From Oikopleura dioica (lineage: Eukaryota > Chordata > Appendicularia > Copelata > Oikopleuridae), in the NCBI GenBank assembly GCA_907165135.1, contig OU015568.1:9308501-9372500 (forward strand): a stretch of 64,000 bases of DNA, read 5' to 3'. The notes beneath the pieces were generated by a model. The model searched no databases. It was not told the DNA's origin and saw nothing but the letters and a program-made list of their open reading frames with translations. The position numbers were made by a program, and so were the translations under genes. Of the stretch, positions 22,976 to 35,525 are shown piece by piece; the stretch's first letter is position 1, and each line of letters begins with the position of its first letter.

Positions 22976-25120
22976 TCAAAGAGATATTAGGTCTTTGCTC
23001 GTACTTTGATTTTCAATTTGGACGGGGACCGAGTTGATCGCCACCGGAGCGCTGGGGGTTGAGCCAAAGCTAGTCCAGTTCTCGCGGCCGGTCACGAAGA
23101 GATCGCTTTTTACCGGCGAGAAGAAGTTACGCTCAACGCGAATCGGCTGTGGCGTGTGAACGGCTAAAATATTGATAAGAAAATAATGACTATTATTTCT
23201 TAGGGAAGCAAGACTGACCTTGAGATCTGGGCTTGATATCATTCCACGCAGAAGCGCCAAACCAGCTGGCATTTGTGGTGGAATTACTCGTGTTTCCATT
23301 GGTAAGAACTGCTCCATTCACGCTAGCATTGGTACCAGCCGGAGTATGATTGTTTGAAGACTTGGATAAGAACGGATTCGTCGATGATCCGTTTATTGAA
23401 TTGCTATTTTTATGGCCATTTGTTGGGATAGGAGCGGGCTCGAGGAAGTTGACGGATTCAAGCCACTTTTTCGTTGTTGAATTGCGATCGCTGCGTTTTG
23501 AATTGGCAACGAAGAACTTTGTTTTGAGCAGTTGAGCGTATTTTGGTCGCTTTTCCACATTCTAAACTCGGTTTAGACAAGAAAAGGGGTTTGATGAGTA
23601 ACTACCTTTATACAAAGTAATTTGACAAATTCGCGAAAATCTGCGGGGAAAGAAGGGCCGAGCTCTGGCGCTTCTGCTTGTAGGATTTTCGCGCAAACTT
23701 CAAAATCCGATTTGCAACCAGAATAAGGAAACTGCGCTGTCGCCAGTTCTATTAAACTCAGCCCCAAGCTCCAGATATCCGCTCGGACGTCATACGTTCC
23801 TCTCTGAAAACAGCCTTCGTTATCTTCAGCTTTCTTCAAGACCTACCTCTGGGTCGATTCTTTCGGGACTCAAGTAGGCAGCACAGCCAGCTCCTCTAGT
23901 TCGCGCCTGGCTATCCACAAGACGACCCGAAATGCCAAAGTCGCAAAGTTTTATGTTGCCATGTTGGTCGACAAGCACGTTCGATGGTTTTACTGAATTA
24001 ATGCCATTACGTCAAAGTTCACGTCACAAACTCCTCAAAGAAAGAAAAAAGGCGAGAAAGATTTATTGCATTCCTTTGTTTATTACTTTGATCTGCCAGA
24101 GTCTGATAGACTACATCATGTATCTGGGAAGACAAAGTGACATGTCTTAGAGACTCAAAAGCCGCAAGCAACTTTTTCGATTCAGTCGGTAAAACTCATG
24201 ATTATTTTCTGCTTATAATAATGTGGCTTTCTTACCATCTCTGTGTATCGTCGAGTGATGTTCCTTCAAGTAGTGAAGAGCTGAAACGACGGAGTAGGTC
24301 AACGACCCTAGGACAGGAACAGGGACTGGCAGTCGTGTTGTTTTAAGGATTTTCTCGAAGCAGCAGAGCATCAATTCCATGACAATCCAAACTGAAGCAT
24401 CGCTTCCAACTGCGCCGAGGTACTTGACAATGTGTGGGCAGGTTCGCGATTTGATCATGACCCCGAGATCCATCCGCAGCCGCTAGAATCGACTGTAATT
24501 TCCGAAAGCGTGAGAAAGGCCATTTACCTTAATCTCGTCTGGATCATCTGACTTTGGAATTTGCTTAACTGCGACCTGTCGTTTGCCCATAAAGTTCATT
24601 TTAAAGACTGTACCGCTCGTTCCACTCCCAAGCCAGGCAGAAGTGTCGTGAGAGGTGAAATCCTTTTCCGTGACGTTGCGATAAGGGACCCTGTCTAATT
24701 CTACAGTCCCAAGGCCGAGAATTGGCACATTCTGAGGTTCGAAGGATTGTGCTGTATTGAATCCATTTCTCCGATTTGAAAAGTCCAAACTAGACAAAAA
24801 TTAACTTTCTGAAAAATCAGTCCGCAATTGCGATTTTTCCAAGAAATCCGTCAAATGAAAAATTACCTTCCAGGCTTCATTCTTGGGGTGACGGTGCTAG
24901 AATTCGCCCTGGAAGAAGTGAGCGAGAGAGAAGAAGGGACGGACGGCCTGGTTGAGTTGAGGTTTAAATTCGTAGGCGCAGGACGAGGCCTTCTCGAAGA
25001 AGCTGAAAATTGACTGTGAATCTCTCAATTAGAAGATTTCGTTCTCTTACATTGACTCTGAATCTGTTCCTTCATTTGGTCAATCTGCGCGACGAAACTC
25101 GCCAAGTTGATGTCGCTCAT
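22976..25120 (-). CDS. MAP2K7: MAP2K7 (MKK7/hemipterous) dual-specificity kinase of the JNK pathway
   Basis: Start at ATG 25120 ([20 protein letters not shown]). The Ser/Arg-rich N-terminal exons end [16 protein letters not shown]. Kinase domain in order: glycine loop [13 protein letters not shown], catalytic Lys in [11 protein letters not shown], catalytic loop HSTIHRD then VKPSN, DFG in [14 protein letters not shown], activation segment [20 protein letters not shown], and [20 protein letters not shown]. The activation loop keeps the Ser and Thr of the S-x-A-K/R-T motif phosphorylated by MAP3Ks in MKK7. C-terminal [14 protein letters not shown] closes the domain, followed by an Asn/Ser-rich tail ending KDLISL. 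In the family it phosphorylates JNK. One intron (about 24018-24228) is over 200 nt; others are short. Convergent with the gene to its left. Confidence 0.93.
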
Positions 25121-28100
25121 TCTGAAAAAGCAAATTTGTCGTTATTATTTCAGCGAACAATACGGGGACAATATACATGTGTTCAGGAAGAAAAGGCGCG
25201 CAAACAGGACGCTTGAGCTAGAATGGTCAGAGGAGCGTGGTTATGGAGAAAAGAATGGAATTTTGGTTTCCTTTTTGGCTTTTGTTTTACCGTAGATTTT
25301 CAATGATAAAGGGGGTTTTCTCAAGTTTGCAAAAATTGGGGCTCGAAAATTCTCTGTTGAGGAAAACTTGCTTCTGAAAGTCGATCGCGGCGAAATAGTG
25401 AAAGTGAGCAAATAAAATCAAGAAAAAATCGAATTGTTTACTCTTGACTGAGACCTTCCAAAAAAGGCCGGGCTTGGAATCCTCTCCCTCCCCGACCAGT
25501 TTATATTTCCAATTATTCTGGCTCACTTGACCCAAATGAGCCCCAATATCAATAAAAAGGAAAATTCAAATTATCCTCTCATTACATCCTTTTCCAGCTA
25601 TAACGACGATATTCTCTGAGCTCAAAAAGGATATATAATCTTCTTCGTTTGCGTCAAATCATAGATTTGGCCTTATAAAAAAGTTTAAATCTTATGTTTA
25701 TGGCCATTTCGGATCAAAGAAAGCTCTCACAGTTAAAAAATGGGCAGCTACTTTTGATTTTGTCGATTTTCTTCGTTGATTATTGTCCTAAAATTCGGAA
25801 ATATGGTTTGACTAGTCTCTCAGTCACCCAGCTAATTATATTTTCAAAGATAATAGATTTGTTGGCTTTCACATGAAGATGATTCAATTGAAAATCATTA
25901 CGTGACTAGACGGCCAAAATAACTTGAGAAATTTATTCTCTCATAAAAATAATAAAAATTCCAGTTTCAGTTGCTCAGCTAAAAATTATGATAATCCAGT
26001 AGGAAGGCTCCTGCGCTCATGGGCGGTAATTACAGCATCAATATATCTTTCGCTGGGCAGAAAATCTATAAAACTCTTCAGAAGAGAGAGCGGCGGATTC
26101 TTTCTGATGTCTGTCTTGTTTTACCGTCTTTGGCCAGTGAAAAGAGAAGTCTTAATTTATTCCGCGTGACAAATCATATATCATTTATCGATATCATATA
26201 AATGCGGATCGTCTACATATGTACACTGAATATAGACAGGCTTATTACAATCTGGAAGTTTTCAAAATTGAATGAAAGAATTTCAAATAAAGAACGAACG
26301 AAAATCTACATTTTGATTAACCTTAAATCTTTTCGCGCTCATTTTGAATAGTTATTCTTCAATTCGTAACAAAGTAACCGTTTCTGTATAAAAAGAAAGA
26401 AGTTTCTCTAAATATAAAACTCGCTTCGTTGTGAATTCGCAATTGTTCTTAATGTTTCCACGATGGGCGGATAATTATGACTCTCTACGACGCGCTTTTA
26501 TATTTAGATTCTTGTGATTTATTGTGAGTTTTTGGCGAACTTGTTGACGCTGTTGAAACTCTGGGCGAGGGGCGATTTACGAGCGCCAAAAGCTGTGAGA
26601 AACGCTCAGAGTTTTTTCGCTAAACGAGTTGTAAATAGTGATAACTGTCTCCCGGAAACACACGTCTGCGCATTCCAAGGTCACATGAGTTTTGACTAAG
26701 AACGAGCTCGTGAATCTAGACAGTGGAAAGTTATCAGTGGAGATTCGGATCGGCCAATTATTTGGTCATTTAGATTCCGAAGAGTAAACTAAGTATATCA
26801 CATGATATTTATAAAGCGGACTAAATTTAGAGCTAGATTCATGGCGCCATTCTGATCATTAATCGTAAAGGAAAAGACACTCACGTGTTTTATGTTAATT
26901 AATTACGCATCATGACACTTTTATGGCACCATTTCTTTGATAGGTTAATTCAGAAGTGCCTAAATTCCAAATAGAAACTAATCCCCATCTTTTACAATAA
27001 TAGCCTGTGAATTAATCCAAAGCCGGAATTTACTTTTGCACAAAATCGGTCAAAAAAGGTTAATTTTAACCCAAAAACGTTCAATTTTAACCCACGAAGA
27101 ACGTGAGAGCTCAAAATTGTCCAAATACAGAAATGGCACGGGAAATCGTTAACTACCGTAAAACAAGCGGACAATAAAGGCGAAGTTATATCGAAATTCT
27201 CTGCCAGGTGGATCCGCCAAGCGGATGCATGAAATTCGCGCTATTTGTAACTATGGCGATAGCAACTTCATGCTACCAAGAAGCAGAAAAAATGTAAATA
27301 AATCCTAGTAAACAGACAAATCGGCAAATCGCAAAAAGTTGACACTAGCAGATAGCAATTTAGTCATTTTTCAAATAAATTGTCGCGTTATAGAATTGCA
27401 TGTTTCTTTGAACTTTCATCTACTCAGGTCAACTGTTTATTTTGAGAAATCTTCATTGACCGACTTATTTCGTTACAAAACTACACCCGACGCTCTTTAT
27501 TAGACCACTGTCGAGTTTTCTGATCGGAAGAAAACCCTGGTGATCGAAAAAAGACCGTCCGGGGTAGTTTGTGCCAAAAAATTGATGAAGTTGTTTGAAA
27601 ACAAGAAATTCTAGCTTGACATTTGGCTAAAATTCTCAATAGAATAAAAATTAACGAACCATTAATTTCTCTTGAGAGCTCAAATATTGCCCCATAAAAT
27701 CGTCATCTGTTGGCCTTGAATTCTAAATTTCAAATTTCCTGACGCAGCTTTTGCAAATTTAACGAAGCTACCGGAATTTTTTAGAATGAAGATATCTCTA
27801 ACTATTATTCTGACATTTTAGGTGCTCAAAAGGATGCGTGAGAAAATAAGTTTCTTTCCGGAGATCGTAAAAATGTTTGGTTGATTCGAAGCCGGAAGAA
27901 TTCACTTCCGGATTTGTCGCAAAATCATTATCAGCATAAATTCCCTAGACATGCAATTCAAGCCTCACAATATTCTAATTTTCAGGAATTCCGAATTAGC
28001 CCACAGAAATTTAGGTTTTCAGATTTAAAGATTCTTTCATAGAAAAATGACATGAATAACGAAATAATACTAACGAAAATATTTTTTTAATTTAAGTATC

Positions 28101-28407
28101 AGAAAATCAGATTTTTTTTTTAATAAAAACTCACTAATATGAGATTTCTTCTTAGATTCTTTTTTTTTCTTAACTTTTATATCTCTAAGAGGAAGTGAAG
28201 ATGACTTCTTATTTTAAAAAATGCCTTCTTTTTATTTTATATTTTTTTATCGGAGAATTGGAAATTGACTTGCAATTGATCGATGGCGCCCGCGATTGCT
28301 GGGGCTGATCTGAGATTTGAGCCAATCAGCGCGCGCCGCTCCCGTTTGATTTTTCGATTTCCAATTTTTGCGACTTTTGGAGAAAAAGAGTTAACGAATT
28401 CACGAAA
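25121..28407. other. Gene-poor AT-rich spacer between divergent genes
   Basis: About 3.3 kb, by far the longest gene-free stretch. It lies between the divergent MAP2K7 and SRD5A starts, so it likely holds both promoters. Open frames such as 25287-25535 (minus) lack support. Local features: ATCCGC-CAA-GCGGAT hairpin near 27209-27223, and T/A runs at 28083-28250. No repeat family or RNA gene recognised. Confidence 0.5.
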
Positions 28408-29471
28408 ATGGAGGGGCTGATAAATTGGGCCCTAGGAAACGAGTTTTTAGTTAAAATTAGATTTTTATTTTTAAAATTAATAATTCAATCAATGAAAAAA
28501 CTGCAGTAAAAAACTCTTATCAGCACTTAGTGATAGGGAAGTGGTATCATACCTCGGAGTAGGCATGATTGTCAATGGCTTGTTTGTAGCTCCAATCCTA
28601 ACCTACATAATGCCAGCTTACTACGGCCGATACAGGTTTTCTCAGCTCAAAAATCATGTTTAATCCCGTGTTCTAGCGGAAAAGCCTGGTTTTCTATTTC
28701 AGCGAAGCTCTCCTGGGTCGTTCAAGAATGCCCGGCCTTCTTTCTTCCCTTCTACTACCTCCTAACGACTCCAGATCTTGCTCTTCCGAATCAGATTCTT
28801 TTGGGAATGATGAGTCTTCATTATTTTCAGCGATCGTTCATCTATGCTCTCAAGCAACGGAGTAAAAACGACGTCGCTATTTCTATCACTTTCTTTGCCT
28901 TCGTTTTCTGCTTGTACAACGGTTTTATGCAGGTATTTTCGTGTTTCAGCAGTTCCTTCAAAAACGCTCTAATCCTGATTTTGAAGAGCCAGAAGCTCTT
29001 AAAAATAGCGTCTTCTCAACTTTTCAACTCTTCTTATCAGGGTCTGGCGTTATCATCTGTCTACTCTTATCCCGCCAACTGGAGCAGCTCACCTCAGTTT
29101 ATCCTCGGAAGCGGATTATTCCTCTTCGGCTTCGCTGGAAACATCCATTCTGACTCAATTCTTCGAAATCTCCGAAAACCTGGCGAATCGGGCTACAAAA
29201 TTCCGAGAGGCGGGGTTTTCGAATACGTCTCCGCGGCAAACTACTTCTGCGAAAGTCTAGAATGGATTGGTTTTGCCATTGCGTGTTGGAATTTCCCAGC
29301 TGGTGAGAAATTACTTTTCAAACAACCTTCAACTTCTTTTTTCTAGCGGCCTTTGCGACGTACACTCTTGCGAATCTCCTTCCAAGAGGACTTTCCCATC
29401 ACCAGTGGTACAAGAACAAATTCGACGACTACCCAAAAGAGCGAAAAGCTTTCATCCCCTTTCTTCTTTAA
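28408..29471 (+). CDS. SRD5A: Steroid 5-alpha-reductase (3-oxo-5-alpha-steroid 4-dehydrogenase)
   Basis: NADPH-dependent membrane enzyme of the ER that reduces the delta-4 double bond of 3-oxo steroids. Exons 28408-28442, 28531-28635, 28677-28932, 29041-29302 and 29347-29471 give 260 aa (human SRD5A1 is 259). Family signatures: PILTYIMPAYYGRYS, SWVVQECPAFFLPFYY, ILLGMMSLHYFQRSFIY, the NADPH/substrate segment NIHSDSILRNLRKPGESG, YKIPRGGVFEYVSAANYFCE and the C-terminus HQWYKNKFDDYPKERKAFIP. It is multi-pass hydrophobic throughout. Exon 1 (MEGLINWALGN) is inferred from phase and uses a GTTTTT donor; the rest is firm. It may be the first gene of an operon with PRPF38B and NCAPD2. Confidence 0.92.
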
Positions 29472-29608
29472 TTCCAGTTCAAAAGTTCAATCCTCGCTCA
29501 AAAGAATCATCTTTTACTGACCTACTAATATTTATTTCTTCAACCAAAATATACCCAGATTTCACCGAATCAAATTCATTCAAAGCCCAAAATCTATTTT
29601 TCAAGATC
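29472..29608 (+). promoter_or_regulatory. Intercistronic spacer SRD5A-PRPF38B with trans-splice-like acceptor
   Basis: 137 nt between the SRD5A stop and the PRPF38B ATG; it ends TTTTTCAAG four bases before ATG 29609, matching an SL acceptor layout. Confidence 0.45.
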
Positions 29609-30984
29609 ATGTCGGAAGAGGAAAAACGGAGCATGCAGCAACCGACGGAAGAAGAAGAAGAATCAGGCGACGATGATGACATGGGAAAATACATGATCGA
29701 CGACGATGATGACGATCTCCCAGCCCCGGTTCCGAAAAAAGACAAGAGTGAGAAAAAGATCGACACGGAAGACCAGAAAAAGGAGCTTTTCAGTGCAAAA
29801 GAGCTTCGAGATGTAAGTTCAATGAACGTTCTTTTAAAATTTCAATCAATGAAACTTTCAATTTTTAGTACATGGCGGCATCAGTTCCAGGACTGAAAAA
29901 ACACCGCGGGAGTAAACTGCCAGTCCATGGGAATGAACGAACAATGAACCTGAACCACATGGTGCTGGCAAACATCACTGAATCCGCCTACTTCCGCTGC
30001 GATCTGCTTCAAATCAAAACATACGACGATATGATCGACGAAATTTACTACAAAGTAACGCACCTCGAGCCCTGGGAAAAAGTCGGTAAATATTCAACGC
30101 GATCTGATCAATCTAAGCTCGATTCTAGGGATCAAGAAAGCATTTTACCGGCAGCGCGACGGGTGCTGAAAGAGGAATGGCGTATTCAAGCATCCCTGGA
30201 GTTCAGAACTATGTTGGAGTCAGAGGAGTCGGTCAAGGGGGAATTGTCTCTACCCCTTTTTGCTGCATGTATAAACTTTGGACAATAAAGGTTGAAAAAA
30301 GGCTGAAACAAGAAGCATTTATAAGGTTTTAGTTGACCAGAAAACAAGTAGAATTGATGTGCGACCATGTGGACTCTCCATACATCCGGGGAATCGGATT
30401 CCTTTATCTTCGATACAGGTATGCATGTTGTTACTTTCTAGGGATAAATTTCTGTTCAGTTTACCGCCTGAAAATCTCCTGGAATATCTTGAGCCCTACT
30501 TCAAAGACACAGAAGAAATCGACCCAAAAGCTGGTGGTGGTGATCCAATGACTATGGGAGAGCTTGTAAGTCCGGAGCTTCTCCAGTTGTTTATCTTACC
30601 GTTTATTTCTAGATAATGGCGATGCTAGAGGAAAACCACTGGTACGGGACAATGCTGCCTCGAATTCCGGCAAAACACTTACAAGAAATCAGAAAAGCAA
30701 TCGACAACTACAAAGGACGCAGTCGCGGAGAAAAGAGCTCAAGCGAAAGAAGTTCTTCGAGAAGTAATCGTAGAAGCCGAAGCAGAAGCCCTGCTGCTCG
30801 AAAAAAGCGTAGAGACCCGAGGGAACTTGACGATGGCCCGAGTTCTTCCAGCTCTTCTCACAGGTATCTTCTCGTATATTTCTTGATTCGATTCTATTAC
30901 AATTATAGGGGACGAAAAGATCGAGATAGAAATGCATACCAAGGAATGCCGCGCGGATTCGGTGGCAGAAGTGGTCGATATTAG
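29609..30984 (+). CDS. PRPF38B: Pre-mRNA-splicing factor 38B-type protein
   Basis: Spliceosome component of the PRP38 family, acting around tri-snRNP activation in the nucleus. Seven exons (29609-29812, 29869-30081, 30129-30290, 30333-30418, 30460-30565, 30613-30863, 30909-30984) give 365 aa. An acidic N-terminus (EEEEESGDDDDMGKYMIDDD) precedes the PRP38 domain: GNERTMNLNHMVLANITESA, TYDDMIDEIYYKVTHLEPWE, GVRGVGQGGIVSTPFC, DSPYIRGIGFLYLRY, DPKAGGGDPMTMGEL and the closing LPRIPAKHL. A short SR/RS tail (SRSNRRSRSRSPAARKKRR) follows, much shorter than in human PRPF38B. All introns are 40-60 nt GT-AG. Confidence 0.93.
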
Positions 30985-31066
30985 AACAAATTTTAACTGC
31001 CATGAATTCAATTTTCAACAAACATAAACCCAAATAAATGTATTTTCATCGCTTTTCTTTTAGAAA
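30985..31066 (+). promoter_or_regulatory. Intercistronic spacer PRPF38B-NCAPD2 with trans-splice-like acceptor
   Basis: 82 nt only; a pyrimidine tract GCTTTTCTTTTAG ends three bases before ATG 31067. It also holds an AATAAA-like CAAATAAATG, so polyadenylation of the upstream mRNA and trans-splicing of the next could both happen here. Confidence 0.5.
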
Positions 31067-34000
31067 ATGCCGTGGAACGTACCCCAGGGGTACTCCATCG
31101 ACGATCTTCTGGAGGAGCTCAATGTCGACATCATCACGATTCCAGAAGTTCCGACAAAATTGAATATCGTCAATCAGAAAATTCGGAAAATAGGATTGAC
31201 ACCTATGGTTGAGGAGGAGACCTTCGGGGTTTTGATGTCTGCGATCTTTCATTATCAAAAGTTGAAAGATGATGTTACCGGTGACCTGTGGGATGTTATT
31301 GATAGAGGTTACAGGTAAGGGAGAACTTTTGTTGCTCTCGCCGTAGTCAGCTTTTCTTTCAGAGATAACAGAGAAAGGCCTGATCAGGATACACTCATGA
31401 AATCTCTATTTCTGTCCTGCCAGCTGATGGACCAAACGACCAAAAAATCCTCCACAAAAGTCAAAGACACTCTGATAGAGCTCTTTATCAAGCGATGGAT
31501 CAAGCAGCTCGAAATCATTGGCAGAAGAGAGATCCACTCGCCCGAGGCTGCCTCGATGATCATGGGCGTCTGTTGGCAAGTTCTTGGCTCTTGCAAGAAG
31601 AATAAGTCGGTGCAGAAAGATATTACAGAAATTATTTCGAAGGTAGTGGTAGTAAAAGAGCTTATTGTTAATGTTTTAGGTTATCAAAACTGTGGGATCG
31701 CAAGAAGTAGCGATTAACATCGTGAAATTCATCCAGAAAGACGAGTCCTTGGCGGAATTCTTCGCTGAGCGTGTTGTCACGTGGATAACTGACTGTGAGG
31801 CGAGAGGATTGGTTAACTCTATTCTGTGCGAAATCAACGAGGTGAAAGATGTCAAGGCGCAAAAAGGTCTTGTCGACTTTATGGGCTCTTTGGCAAAGAA
31901 GAGGCCACAAGATTTTATCAGACATTTTAGTATGACCGTGCAGCTGATCGGTAAGTTAACAAAACTGTTGATCGTCGTTTTATGAGAGTTTTCTAGCTGA
32001 GTCTGATAACAAGTACTGGATCAGAGAGGCGTGCTTGAACATCATGTCGGAAATTTACATGTTCAAAGTGCGAGAAGAAGATAAAGAGCGCGACAACGCA
32101 TTTGAGGCGGACGATGTAGGGCGGGAAATGAACCAAAGCGCGCTTGCTGACAGCGATAATGAGGAAGAAAGCGCGGATTTGGACCCGAAGCAGCGCTCGT
32201 TTATGATCTTGACCGAGCACATCCACGATCGAAACGCGTACACCAGATCGTTTGCGATGAAGATATTCGAAAAGATGATTCAAAAAGTGCCACTGCCTCA
32301 CATTGGCGAGTACCAGGAAAAGATCGTTGGGCGATTTGATGATAATACATCGACGGTGAGAAAGAGCGCGATGAATGCGTTTATTGCGATCATCAACAAC
32401 AACCGACTTCTGGATCAGTTGAAGCATCCGGCAGAGTTGAGAAAGCAAGTTGATGAATGCGAGGATCCAGAGGTCAAGAAAGCACTAGTCATGCTCCTCC
32501 GAGATTGTGAGAAGCTCTTAGATCTGGTCAAGAAAGGGTCGGAGATTGTTCTTAATAACTTGCTTCACTCAAACTTGACGACAGACGTGATCGAAGCCAT
32601 AAACTGGTTCTACCAAATCACGACGATTGGCATTGATGAAGCGACGTTGGACGGATTCCGGCAAATGGCCACGCATGTATGGAACAAAGAAGAGAAAATC
32701 CGCGAAAAAGTCTTGTGCTGCTACAAAGATGTCTACTTCAACGATAAGATGGATCCAAAACGAACGGCTTTCGGACTCATATACTTAGTGGCAGAGAGTT
32801 CTAACGCTGAAGCCTTTTCGATTGGGAAGATGGTCCAGTCCATTAAGATTCCGAAAGAGGCGAAAAAGCTTATTTGGAAGTACGCGCTAGGAAGAGCTGA
32901 TCAAAAATTGCCCCCGCATCTTCAAGGTTTGTTTTCTCCTTTATAATAAGCTGAAATCATAGAAGAGCGTGATTTTACCGTAATTTAGCGGCTGCGATGG
33001 CGATTATTTGCATGACAAGCAAGAGCGAACCGGAAGTCCTCACAGAAGGAAATATCGATGCCTTTGTCTACATGATCCGGGACCCTGATTGCCCTCCCCT
33101 CGTTCTTACCGAAGTCTTTGGAGTCCTCACGAATCTAAGACAAGATGCAAAGAAGCCAATGCCAGATGGAGCGTTTGACACCGACCATGATATTTTCGAA
33201 GCGACAATCAACCGAATTTACGAGTTGTTGAAGAAAAACTGTGGCCCAGAAATGAACAACATGGTCCTCGCCGCTATCAAACTCATTTACTATCTAAGGA
33301 AAGGCTAATCCCTACGTTTTAGAAGAATAACTGAAAAGGATAAGGAAAAAGCCATGAAAAGCGCAAATCCGTCGCAGCAAGTATCTGATATCGTCAGTGC
33401 TTCCTTCAAAATGGCTATTTCCAGACTCAAAAAGGCAAAAGAAAGACAAGGTAAAATCTCTGCGAAGATGTTGAATTTGAGGAAAATAAATTGTAATTCA
33501 GACAATGAGTACACTGCAGAAAAAGCGCTACCATCAGTTGCTCTTGCGCTCAACGCAGCTGGTCATCATGCCTTGAACCTGGCTATTTGGGCTGAATGTA
33601 CTGTTGTTCCCAAACTTACAGAAAAGGTTATTGAAGGGGAGGTATTGAGGTAATATTTTTCTTTAGACCAAAAAGAAGAAGGGCGACAAGACGCCAAAGG
33701 ATGATGATGACCTTGAGGATATGTTCGGAAACATCGACGACGCTGCATATGAAGAGGAGAATATTATCAGAGTTTTAAACTATGAGCTGAATAGGTAATA
33801 GACCCGATTCATTTTGAGCTGATTATGATTTCTAGGGGCCCTTTCAAAGCAATCACGGCTTTCGCAAAGTCAATCCTTGTCCAAGCCGGGCAATGGCCCT
33901 CGAATGTCCAGTGCGCCGCGATCAACTGCTTGATGAAATTCATGGCGGCTTCTGCTGACCATGCTGAGAACCACTCGCGCTTGATCTTCACGATTTTGCA

Positions 34001-34979
34001 GAAAGCAGAAAATGTTTCGGTTGAGCAGACGATTTTGAGTGCCTTCCCTGATTTGCTTGTGAGACACCCGAATATCATGGATACATGGGTCGGCGATGTC
34101 TTCGATAAACTCGAGGATCATGATGATCAAGTTCGAGCTTCGACGCTGACGATGATTTCAGATTTGATCGTCAAAGATCTGGTCAAGGTTTGAAGCTCAA
34201 AACTTGTTTTGGAAATAATGGGTTTTCTAGCCACGAGGACGCCTGTATCAAGTAGCGCGACTAGTCCTCGATCAGAATCCAATCATCAAGCGAGATGCAA
34301 AAACCTTCTTCGTTGAGTTTAGCTCCCACGGAACGAAACTCATCAACAACTTGCCAGATATTCTTGCGAAGCTCCACGAGCTTCAAATTGTCACTGACGA
34401 TTTCAAGGAAATCACGACCTTCTTGTTCGATCAGCTTTCTGGCAAAGAAAAGCAGACTGAGCAGCTCGTCGAGAAATTATGCTCACGTTTCCGAGAACAA
34501 GACGCTGAAGATACATGGAAACAAGTAGCGCTGACAATCTCGGTCATGCCGGTCAACGAGCGCATGATCAAAAAACTCAGCGAATGCGCCTTCATGTTCC
34601 AGGACAAAGTATCGGACCTGGAGATTCGCGACAATCTGCACGAGGTCTGCAACAAAGCAAGAGAAAACACGAAGCTGATGCAAAAACTCACTTCGGAAGT
34701 GGACGAGCTGGAGCAGGTCATTCTCGGCGATAAGACCTTACCCGTTCCACAAACGCCGATGAAGAAATCTCAACGAGGAAAACAGTCTCAACAGGTGCCA
34801 GGATCGGCGAGGAAGGGAAAAGTTGCGAAAAAGACTCGAAATGCGGACATTTGGTCCTCCGATGAAGACGACGGCGCGGGTATCTGAAAATCGTTAAAAA
34901 CTTATTTGAATTAAAATTTTTAGCATCTCCGGAAGAAGAAGTAGTACCAAAGCGATCCAGTCGATCTCGAGCTCGCTGA
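31067..34979 (+). CDS. NCAPD2: Condensin complex subunit 1 (NCAPD2/CAP-D2)
   Basis: HEAT-repeat subunit of condensin I, needed for mitotic chromosome compaction. Eleven exons (31067-31314, 31363-31642, 31680-31950, 31997-32926, 32989-33298, 33323-33450, 33502-33626, 33667-33794, 33836-34187, 34231-34879, 34924-34979) total 3,477 nt, 1,158 aa. Typical segments: VRKSAMNAFIAIINNN, the acidic loop KDDDDLEDMFGNIDDAAYEE, and the Cnd1 domain VSVEQTILSAFPDLLVRHPN, LTMISDLIVKDLVKPRGRLY, SSHGTKLINNLPDILAKLHE, EKLCSRFREQDAE. The C-terminus is basic with a KKTRNADIWSSDEDD acidic patch. The joint 33298/33323 requires a 24-nt GA-AG intron; with it the whole frame stays in phase. It lies 82 nt behind PRPF38B. 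Confidence 0.94.
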
Positions 34980-35182
34980 GCTTGATTCACATTTTCACAG
35001 ACACAGAAATATACTCATTTTCACTTTTCACATTCCCCCTTACTCCACATGTACTGACAGTTCATTATCCACTGCCGATGGAAAAGAAATAAAAACCACT
35101 CTGAAAATCAATTTCGAATTTGAAAAGTTACTAGAATCAGAAGCTTTTCTCATTTGTTTTTGTTGTTTGCATTCTAAAGAGG

Positions 35183-35525
35183 ATGAAAAAGTGGAAACAG
35201 TACCTTATTTTGTTCGTTGTTGCTACCGCAGTTATTTGGTTTCTTTACGTGAGTGCTTTTTTGACGTTTTAATTTCGAACACCTTTATTAGAAATATGTA
35301 CAAAGAAAACTTTTCAAACGCAAACTGAAAAAGAAACTAAACGATGATCACATTCCAAGTCCCCCAGCAACATCGAAGTACGCTAAAGCCAAAAAGAACT
35401 ACGGTGCTGATAACAATTTGATAACCGAAAAGAAGAATGGATATGTTTATGTCACAGAAGTCGACAATTCCGGGAAGAAGCTCTGGAAGTTCAAATACAA
35501 GCCTCCAAATTTCCAAGGGAAATGA
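35183..35525 (+). CDS. Small single-pass membrane protein (99 aa), unknown
   Basis: Two exons (35183-35248, 35292-35525) in phase. The N-terminus KKWKQYLILFVVATAVIWFL is a signal-anchor-like helix followed by a strongly basic stretch (KYVQRKLFKRKLKKKLNDD), so the rest should face the cytosol or lumen according to the positive-inside rule (inside after the helix). The C-terminal part ends with a Tyr/Lys-rich WKFKYKPPNFQGK. It starts about 200 bp after NCAPD2. No family recognised. Confidence 0.6.

Noticed and set aside
27181-27330. Possible tRNA or small hairpin RNA around the ATCCGC-CAA-GCGGAT stem
   Set aside because: No A/B box, no cloverleaf and no terminator arrangement; only a 6-bp stem.
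28083-28260. T/A homopolymer runs as retroposon tails
   Set aside because: No associated element body or target duplication; looks like simple AT-rich DNA.
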